28,785 bases of DNA from an uncultured Sulfurovum sp. (lineage in GTDB: Bacteria > Campylobacterota > Campylobacteria > Campylobacterales > Sulfurovaceae): contig CAMZNQ010000257.1 of the NCBI GenBank assembly GCA_947313765.1, positions 1-28,785 on the forward strand, given 5' to 3'. Each line of letters opens with the position of its first letter. Within the stretch, counting starts at the first letter, position 1. Below, one piece after another: positions 23,110 through 28,785 of this stretch. A program made the position numbers and the translations under genes. The notes beneath the pieces are model-generated. The model was not told where the DNA came from. It did no database searches and worked only from the letters and a program-made list of their open reading frames with translations.

Positions 23110-25118
23110 TAGACTGCCACCATCGATATGTAGTAACATCGCATACAACGCTCTGCTTCACTTATCGCCTCTTCACCTGTAAATCCAAGATTTACCTCTT
23201 TTTGATTATCTTTACGTTCATCAACTCCAAGTTTTTCACTCTCTTGACGTGGAATACCTGGCATCCAACCTGTAATCTTCTCATTTTTATCATATACTCT
23301 TAGACGAGCTAAATGGTCTTCCATAATCTCATCATCAAGAAGTGTACATTTACCATCATAGATATATCGACTAATAACAGAGGCTGCACGTCTTGCTTGA
23401 CCAACTGCATTTACAATAGTCATTGGACCATATTCACAATCTCCAGCAGCGAAAAGTCCCTCTTTTGAGGTCATATAATCTTTACCATTGGTTGCGATTG
23501 AGTTCCAAGATGTCATCTTAATATCCCACTCTTCTGGTAATATCTGTGTATCTAGTGATTGAGAAACAGCAGGGATTAGATAGTCAATATCTATATCAAA
23601 ATCTCCATCTTCTTGCTTTACAAGTTGAGCTCTTCCACCATTTGGGTCTGGTACTAAGTCAAACTTATTTACCTTTAGTTTGGTAAGTTTCTCTCCATCA
23701 TCATAAATCTCTTCAATAGATGAATAGAAGATAAACTCAACACCCTCTTCAACAGCTTCATGATACTCTTCATAGGTTGTATTTCGGATGATGGTCTTCT
23801 CATCACGACGATAGAGCATAATAACTTTTTTAGCACCCTCTCGAATGGAACAACGAACAACATCCATAGATGTAAATCCACCACCAACACAGACAACGGT
23901 TTTATCTTTAAGCTCATTAGATGCAGGACTACCAATACCATATTTATGCCATAAGTTAACCTTGTCTAGCATATCTATTGCACCCCAGTATCCATCTTTA
24001 CTTGGGTCTTCATTTTTGGCTCTAACCTTTTTAGATAGTCTAGCCCCAAATCCAAGTAGTGTTGCGTCATACTCTTCGTGAATATCTTTAAGCATCTCTG
24101 CTGTAACACGACAATTATTACTAATGGTTACAGCCTCCATCTCTAAAACTAAGTCAATATCTTTATTGTATTTGTCAATAGGCATTCTATATTCAGGAAC
24201 ACCAACAGCAACTTCACCACCATTTACAGGTAGCTCTTCAAAGATATGAACTTTAATTCCCTCTAGTGCTAAGTAGTAGGCAGCTGTTAATCCAGCAGGA
24301 CCAGCTCCAATAATCGCTACTTTTTTACCATCATCTCTTAAAGGTTTTGGCTCAACTGGATGTAACCAAGGTACTTCATGGTCAGTCTCATAGTCAGCTC
24401 CTAAACGTTTAAGCTCCATAATAGAGATTGGTTCATCAAGATTCATTCTTCTACAAGCATCTTCACATGGGTGAGGACAGACACGACCACAAGTGTGTGC
24501 CAATGGCATGGTTTGACGTGTTGCTGCTAGAGAATCCGTAAACACCATATCTCTAACACCCTCAATATATGCAGGAATATCAACACTTGCAGGACACATA
24601 TCGGTACAAGGTGCAGTTACTTTTGCTATGTATGATATATCTGAATCGTAATGAATAGATGGTATTTGAGCATCAATACAGGTATCAAACTGCTCTTTAT
24701 AGTGTTCCATTAAATCTAAAATAGGTTTAGGAACAGTCTTTCCAATTTCACATTTTGATGTAACCATCATTGTTTGAGAAATCTCTTTAAGATGTGATAC
24801 ATCTTCATGAGTTCCCTCTCCTCTTGCTATTTTGTCGAGTAAGTCGTATAGGATTCTACCACCCCAACGCCCTGGAGCACAACGCCCACATGCTTCTGAA
24901 TACTCTTGGTATTGAGCTGCATAGGTTGTTGCTAATATAACTGCATCTATATCTTCATCGAAGATAGCTACACCGTCCCAACCAATAAATGCTTTTGACT
25001 CACGCTCTCCATGATACGTTTCAGGTAATTTAAATCCAGACTCACTCCACTCATCTGATGGTTTACCACGGTTGTCGATAAACTCATCCCTCCAAGTAGA
25101 GAATAGTAACCTAGACAT
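23109..25118 (-). CDS. NuoF substitute: NuoF-type Fe-S domain fused to GltD-like FAD/NAD(P) oxidoreductase
   Basis: A 669-residue protein in the position of nuoF. Residues about 60-150 resemble the C-terminal Fe-S domain of NuoF (ACGRCAPGRWGG, then C123), but the FMN/NADH-binding part of NuoF is absent. Residues about 160-245 hold the glutamate-synthase-type cysteine region (C171, C175, C210, C214, C218, C222). Residues about 265-590 form a two-dinucleotide flavoprotein: FAD motif GAGPAG (271-276), NAD(P) motif VGGGFTSMD (411-419) with a following YRR (436-438) that recalls the NADPH preference of GltD, and the FAD-closing AAGD (557-560). The tail ends with C658-x2-C661. Expected role: accept electrons from NAD(P)H or ferredoxin/flavodoxin and feed NuoG; the donor is inferred. 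It overlaps its neighbours by TAATG junctions. Confidence 0.85.
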   Translation of the reverse strand: MSRLLFSTWRDEFIDNRGKPSDEWSESGFKLPETYHGERESKAFIGWDGVAIFDEDIDAVILATTYAAQYQEYSEACGRCAPGRWGGRILYDLLDKIARGEGTHEDVSHLKEISQTMMVTSKCEIGKTVPKPILDLMEHYKEQFDTCIDAQIPSIHYDSDISYIAKVTAPCTDMCPASVDIPAYIEGVRDMVFTDSLAATRQTMPLAHTCGRVCPHPCEDACRRMNLDEPISIMELKRLGADYETDHEVPWLHPVEPKPLRDDGKKVAIIGAGPAGLTAAYYLALEGIKVHIFEELPVNGGEVAVGVPEYRMPIDKYNKDIDLVLEMEAVTISNNCRVTAEMLKDIHEEYDATLLGFGARLSKKVRAKNEDPSKDGYWGAIDMLDKVNLWHKYGIGSPASNELKDKTVVCVGGGFTSMDVVRCSIREGAKKVIMLYRRDEKTIIRNTTYEEYHEAVEEGVEFIFYSSIEEIYDDGEKLTKLKVNKFDLVPDPNGGRAQLVKQEDGDFDIDIDYLIPAVSQSLDTQILPEEWDIKMTSWNSIATNGKDYMTSKEGLFAAGDCEYGPMTIVNAVGQARRAASVISRYIYDGKCTLLDDEIMEDHLARLRVYDKNEKITGWMPGIPRQESEKLGVDERKDNQKEVNLGFTGEEAISEAERCMRCYYISMVAV

Positions 25119-25867
25119 TATTTACCCTTTTTTCTAGCAGGTGCTTTTTTTGTAGTAGTTGTTTTTTTTACAGGAGTTTTTTGAGTATTAGCTTTTGCTT
25201 TTGTCTTTTCGACAAACTGTTCAGCCTCCTCTTTAGCTTTTGCTTCTGCCTTAGCTTCAGCCTCTTCTTTAGCTTTCGCTTCTGCTTCTGCTTTTGCTTT
25301 AGCTTCAGCCTCCTCTTTAGCTTTAGCCTCTGCTTCTGCTTTTGCCTTAGCTTCAGCCTCCTCTTTAGCTTTAGCTTCTGCTTCTGCTTTTGCTTTAGCC
25401 TCTGCTTTTGCCTTAGCTTCTGCCTCTTCTTTAGCTTTTGCTTCTGCTTCTACTTTTGCCTTAGCTTCAGCCTCTTCTTTAGCTTTCGCTTCTGCTTCTG
25501 CTTTTGCCTTTTTCTCTGCATCTGCCTTTGCTTTAGCTTCTGCTTTCTCTTTTGCTAATTTTTCAGCTTCAATTCTCTTCTCTTCGGCTAACTTTTCAGC
25601 TTTAATAGCATCCTCTTTACGTTTAGCTCTCTCTTCATCAGAGACTTTTTTAACAACAATTGTCCAATCAACCTCATTAAATTTTAAAGAGTTCATTAGG
25701 TCATGGTTTAAATCTCTAATAAAATCAGCAGATTTTTGAATATGTGAAAAATCTCCTACTTCAAAGAGAAAAATACCAACTTCACCAACTTTTAATCCTG
25801 ATTCAATAAGTTCTCCCATTCTGTCATAGAAGTCTTCATGTAAATGTCTTAAATCATATCTTTGCAT
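25118..25867 (-). CDS. NuoE-position small subunit with long Ala/Glu/Lys helix extension
   Basis: A 249-residue protein where nuoE would be. Residues 1-75 (MQRYDLRHL, GEVGIFLFEVGDF, FNEVDWTIVVKK) look like the short protein that replaces NuoE in Helicobacter and Campylobacter (about 75 residues; recalled as the HP1264/Cj1575c type). It has no [2Fe-2S] cysteines. Residues about 76-220 are almost only Ala, Glu and Lys in a repeating EEAEAKAKAEAEAKAK unit, predicted to be one long charged helix. Residues 221-249 are a basic Lys/Thr/Pro/Ala tail (TTTTKKAPARKKGK) like histone-H1 or TolA-type tails. The extension roughly triples the size of the family protein. It overlaps the NuoF substitute by one base and follows nuoD by 9 bases. 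Confidence 0.8.
   Translation of the reverse strand: MQRYDLRHLHEDFYDRMGELIESGLKVGEVGIFLFEVGDFSHIQKSADFIRDLNHDLMNSLKFNEVDWTIVVKKVSDEERAKRKEDAIKAEKLAEEKRIEAEKLAKEKAEAKAKADAEKKAKAEAEAKAKEEAEAKAKVEAEAKAKEEAEAKAKAEAKAKAEAEAKAKEEAEAKAKAEAEAKAKEEAEAKAKAEAEAKAKEEAEAKAEAKAKEEAEQFVEKTKAKANTQKTPVKKTTTTKKAPARKKGK
25224..25517 (-). repeat. 48-bp tandem repeats coding the charged helix
   Basis: In plus-strand view, near-identical units beginning GCCTCNTCTTTAGCTT start at 25224, 25260, 25308, 25356, 25422 and 25470. Most spacings are 48 bases (16 residues), with one of 36 and one of 66. All are multiples of three, so the copy number can change without breaking the frame. Confidence 0.85.
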
Positions 25868-25876
25868 ATCTCTCTC

Positions 25877-27106
25877 CTATCTGTCAACTTCGCCGAATAC
25901 AATATTGGTTGAACCAATGATTGTAACAACGTCTGCTATATATGTTCCAACTAAAATCTCTTGAAGTAATCCTGTATGGAAGAAAGATGGTGCTCTACAC
26001 TTAAGTCTATAAGCATAAGGTTCTCCTTCTGATTTAATATAGAATCCAAGTTCCCCTTTTGGAGACTCTGTTGGAACATATACTTCCCCTTTTGGAGGTC
26101 TCATACCTTGAGTAACAAGTACAAAGTGTTGCATTAGTGCATAGTTTTGAGTCATTATCTCCTCTTTTGGAGCAGATATATATTGAGGAGCATGTGCCAT
26201 TAACTGTGGCTCTGTCTCATCATATTTCAAAATCAATTGACGAATAATCTTTGTAGACTCTTTCATCTCTGCCATATATAATCGGTAACGACCATAAGAG
26301 TCATTTGTATCTGCTACAGGAATATCAAAATCTAATTCAGAATATAGCTCATATGGCTCTTCTTTTCTAATATCATAAGCAATACCAGAACCTCTTAACA
26401 TTGGGCCTGTACAACCCCAACTAAGAGCATCTTCAGGAGATATTACTCCAACATCTTCAAGACGCATTTTCCATATTCTATTCTCTTCTAAAAGTGCATT
26501 ATAGGTATGCTCTAGCTCATAATCAACAGTATTACAGAAGTTTCTCATTTGAGCCATCCAACCCTCTGGTAGGTCTAGTGGAACACCACCAATTCTAACA
26601 GCAGAGTGAGTAAGTCTAGCACCACAATAATCTTCCATTAAGTCCATTGCAAATTCACGTTCACGGAATGCATATAGGAATACAGACATCGCTCCAACAT
26701 CTAGTGCATGTGTTGCAACAAAGAATAGGTGTGAGATGATTCTATTTATCTCCAAAAGAATTGTTCTAATAACTTGAGCTCTTCGTGGAGCTTCAATTCC
26801 TAGTAGTTTCTCAACAGCTAATGCATAAGCATAATTATTTGAAGTTGATGCAATATAATCGAGTCTATCTGTTGTAGGTAAAAACTCATTATATGTCATA
26901 TTTTCAGCCATCTTTTCAATACCACGATGAAGATAACCAATATCTGGATAGGCTTTAACCACCTGCTCTCCATCAAGCTCTAGTACAAGTCTTAACTGAC
27001 CATGTGCCGATGGGTGTTGTGGCCCAAAGTTAATAACCATTCTATTGTCATCACGCTCAAAATTGAGGTTTTCAAAAAATGGGGATAGTTTATTTGGTTG
27101 TTGCAT
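25877..27106 (-). CDS. nuoD: NADH-quinone oxidoreductase subunit D
   Basis: A 409-residue 49-kDa-type subunit that forms the quinone site together with NuoB. Diagnostic motifs are [16 protein letters not shown] (25-40), [18 protein letters not shown] (55-72) and the C-terminal [12 protein letters not shown] ending in Arg, which is normal for the family. The length is standard, and nuoC and nuoD are separate genes here, unlike in Escherichia coli. It starts 13 bases after nuoC and is followed by the NuoE substitute. Confidence 0.97.
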   Translation of the reverse strand: MQQPNKLSPFFENLNFERDDNRMVINFGPQHPSAHGQLRLVLELDGEQVVKAYPDIGYLHRGIEKMAENMTYNEFLPTTDRLDYIASTSNNYAYALAVEKLLGIEAPRRAQVIRTILLEINRIISHLFFVATHALDVGAMSVFLYAFREREFAMDLMEDYCGARLTHSAVRIGGVPLDLPEGWMAQMRNFCNTVDYELEHTYNALLEENRIWKMRLEDVGVISPEDALSWGCTGPMLRGSGIAYDIRKEEPYELYSELDFDIPVADTNDSYGRYRLYMAEMKESTKIIRQLILKYDETEPQLMAHAPQYISAPKEEIMTQNYALMQHFVLVTQGMRPPKGEVYVPTESPKGELGFYIKSEGEPYAYRLKCRAPSFFHTGLLQEILVGTYIADVVTIIGSTNIVFGEVDR

Positions 27107-27119
27107 AGTTTTCCTCCCT

Positions 27120-27914
27120 CTACTTTCTATCTTCTGCTGGTTTTACACCATCAGCTTCTTGATAATCAACCAAGAATGTCTTAGAGTACTCAATTGCTGT
27201 TTTGGTTTCACCTTTTGAAATATCAGCACCAAACTCAACTTCATATCCTACTCTTGAAAAACGTTTTGTATCATATCTATCTATTCTAGCAGGGTCTCTA
27301 TTTTCAGGTCCAATTGCTTCTCTAGCATCTTTTCCAAATATCTTATCTACCTCATACCATGAAGCAAACTCATCTCCTTGTAAAGGATAAGTCTTAAGAA
27401 GTGGATACCCCTCCCAATCATCAGGCATAAGTATTCTTCTCATATATGGGTGGTTATTTGATACAATTCCAAACATATCAAACATCTCACGCTCTGCAAA
27501 GTTTGCAGATTTATATAGAGGAACAACAGACTCAACAGCCAAACCTTGTTCGATTCTCGTTACCAAACGCATTCTCTTAACCTCTTTAAGGTTTAACATC
27601 TGATAAAAGACTTCAAAGTTACCATCTTTAGCAAGGTAATCAACAGCACTCATCTCACTCAACATAGCATAACCACACTCATTTTTTAAAACCTCTAGTG
27701 CTTTAAAATTATCTTGATGGTTAATCTCAACTATCATCTGACCTAATTGAATCTCTGCTCTTTTTACTTCAACTTTAGAGCTTAAAATCTCTAGCTGTTT
27801 TGCAAAAACTTCATCACTACTTACATCTTCTCTTGGAGTCGTTGGAACAACATGGTATCTATCTGTATAGTATGCTTTTCCTTGAACATTATCTTTTGGT
27901 ACATATTTTCTCAT
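27120..27914 (-). CDS. nuoC: NADH-quinone oxidoreductase subunit C
   Basis: A 264-residue 30-kDa-type subunit that braces NuoD and NuoI in the connecting module. The family motif [12 protein letters not shown] (139-150) followed by [20 protein letters not shown] (159-178) is clear. The C-terminus has an extra segment of about 70 residues (about 190-264) beyond the short bacterial versions, with a polar end. Its ATG overlaps the nuoB stop as TAATG. No catalytic residues are expected. Confidence 0.94.
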   Translation of the reverse strand: MRKYVPKDNVQGKAYYTDRYHVVPTTPREDVSSDEVFAKQLEILSSKVEVKRAEIQLGQMIVEINHQDNFKALEVLKNECGYAMLSEMSAVDYLAKDGNFEVFYQMLNLKEVKRMRLVTRIEQGLAVESVVPLYKSANFAEREMFDMFGIVSNNHPYMRRILMPDDWEGYPLLKTYPLQGDEFASWYEVDKIFGKDAREAIGPENRDPARIDRYDTKRFSRVGYEVEFGADISKGETKTAIEYSKTFLVDYQEADGVKPAEDRK

Positions 27915-28432
27915 TATATTAACCTTAAGTTCTGTTTTGTATTATTGTTCATATTTGCAGACTCTCTTCTAATCTTCTTTTGAAGCATCATCAATGCATA
28001 CTGTAAAGTTTCAGGACGAGGCGCACAACCTGGAAGGTATATATCAACAGGAATAATTCTATCAACACCTTGTACCGTTGCGTATGTGTTAAACATTCCA
28101 CCTGTGTTAGCACATGAACCCATAGAGATAACCCATTTTGGTTCTGTCATCTGGTCATAGAGTCTTCTTGCAAACTCTGAGTGTTTTTTAGATAGTGTCC
28201 CTGCTAAAATCATCACATCAGATTGTCTTGGAGATGCTCTAAAGATAGTTCCCATTCTATCAAAGTCATAACGTGATGCACCCGATGCCATCATCTCAAT
28301 CGCACAACATGCGAGTCCATAGGTCAAAGGCCAAAGTGAGTTACTTCTACCCCAGTTAATTAAGTGGTCAACTGTAGTCAATGCTACAGGTAAACCACCA
28401 GCTGATGCGTAATTTACTTGATGCTGTGCCAT
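27914..28432 (-). CDS. nuoB: NADH-quinone oxidoreductase subunit B (N2 cluster)
   Basis: A 172-residue PSST-type subunit holding the terminal [4Fe-4S] cluster N2, which reduces the quinone. The ligands are the tandem C42-C43 ([10 protein letters not shown]), C107 ([10 protein letters not shown]) and C136 (LPGCAPRPE). The Asn-rich C-terminal tail (about 158-172) is not conserved in the family. Its start overlaps the nuoA end by 19 bases and its stop overlaps nuoC by one, so translation is probably coupled throughout. Confidence 0.97.
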   Translation of the reverse strand: MAQHQVNYASAGGLPVALTTVDHLINWGRSNSLWPLTYGLACCAIEMMASGASRYDFDRMGTIFRASPRQSDVMILAGTLSKKHSEFARRLYDQMTEPKWVISMGSCANTGGMFNTYATVQGVDRIIPVDIYLPGCAPRPETLQYALMMLQKKIRRESANMNNNTKQNLRLI

Positions 28433-28785
28433 TCAAGTGCTCCTTTTTTCCATGCGTAAATAAATCCAATTGTTAAAAGTACGATAAACAGAACCATCTC
28501 TGCAAATCCAAACCAACCAAGTAGTTTAAAATCAATAGCCCAAGGGAACATAAAGATTATCTCTACATCAAATAGAATAAATAGAAGTGCTATAAGGTAG
28601 AATTGAGTCGAAATAGTATTCGGCTGTTTCGTTACCTCTGGTCCACACTCATAGATGGTTAGCTTTAACTTCTCAGTATCAAGCTTTGCTAATTTCCTAC
28701 TCACAAATCGTGCCGCGATTAGAGTTGCGTTAAATGCTACTACCGTCACAACAAACAAGAAGAAAATACCTAGATAGGGGTGTTC
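28414..28785 (-). CDS. nuoA: NADH-quinone oxidoreductase subunit A (5' end beyond window)
   Basis: Partial: the open frame runs to the right edge, and the visible residues start EHPYLGIFF before [13 protein letters not shown] at 28758 could be taken as a start, but the upstream codons are NuoA-like, so the true ATG lies outside the window. About 123 residues are visible with three membrane helices and the conserved YECGPE motif of the flexible loop. NuoA packs next to NuoH and NuoJ by the quinone channel. It is the first structural gene of the operon in the usual order; the promoter is not in this window. Confidence 0.93.
   Translation of the reverse strand, partial: EHPYLGIFFLFVVTVVAFNATLIAARFVSRKLAKLDTEKLKLTIYECGPEVTKQPNTISTQFYLIALLFILFDVEIIFMFPWAIDFKLLGWFGFAEMVLFIVLLTIGFIYAWKKGALEWHSIK

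Noticed and set aside
23107..23148. Upstream ATG at 23148 as the start of NuoG1
   Set aside because: It would force a 40-base overlap with the NuoF substitute and add 13 non-family residues. The TAATG junction at 23109 fits the operon's pattern.
25181..25558. Plus-strand open frame of Phe/Cys/Ser repeats opposite the NuoE substitute
   Set aside because: It is the antisense reading of the Ala/Glu/Lys repeat; the composition follows from the complement and there is no ribosome site.
28756..28758. TTG start for nuoA at 28758
   Set aside because: The codons before it continue a NuoA-like N-terminus to the window edge, so the gene is truncated by the window, not started there.
1..28785. CRISPR arrays, insertion sequences, prophage or integrative element boundaries
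   Set aside because: No spaced direct repeats of CRISPR type, transposase or integrase frames, or attachment-site repeats next to the tRNA were seen.

Overview
The window is a low-GC chromosomal segment from a Campylobacterota (epsilonproteobacterial) chemolithotroph, probably near Sulfurimonas, Sulfurovum or Arcobacter. The best marker is the complex I operon. It lacks canonical NuoE and NuoF, has a small NuoE substitute and a GltD-like flavoprotein in their place, and carries two tandem NuoG genes. The genus is an inference from remembered gene content, not from a search.

Layout. (1) 1-1573: a minus-strand pair, an outer-membrane beta-barrel of the zinc-regulated type and a small His/Cys-rich exported protein. 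(2) 1633-7757: a nitrite-assimilation block with ferredoxin-type nitrite reductase (minus), a divergent NarK-type transporter (plus), a PP2C phosphatase/protein kinase fusion with a C-terminal membrane anchor (plus), and a convergent periplasmic protein of two tandem PilJ-type domains (minus). (3) 7899-7975: tRNA-Arg(GCG). (4) 8043-9790: a minus-strand operon of a CDP-alcohol phosphatidyltransferase (PssA-like), a UbiA/MqnP prenyltransferase and a membrane-anchored HTH-like protein. (5) 9999-10895: miaA (plus). (6) 10944-28785: the nuo operon on the minus strand, transcribed A-B-C-D-E'-F'-G1-G2-H-I-J-K-L-M-N. nuoA is cut by the window's right edge. Junctions are tight, with TAATG stop/start overlaps at B/C, E'/F', F'/G1 and M/N. 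No gene-free stretch exceeds about 220 bases.

How the parts fit. The nuo genes encode a membrane-bound proton-pumping quinone reductase with a non-canonical input module. UbiA/MqnP would supply menaquinone. The nitrite block imports and reduces nitrite to ammonium, and a kinase/phosphatase plus a nitrate/nitrite-type sensory protein sit beside it.

Most notable observations: (a) the C-terminal ~78 residues of the nitrite reductase align by eye with the C-lobe (alphaF-alphaI) of the neighbouring kinase; (b) nuoM is split by a 4-bp tandem duplication that shifts the frame; (c) the NuoE substitute carries a ~145-residue charged-helix extension built from 48-bp DNA repeats; (d) cluster-ligand changes in the input module: a Cys-to-His swap in NuoG1, a lost N7 motif but extra cluster motif in NuoG2, and a missing Cys in the NuoF-like protein.
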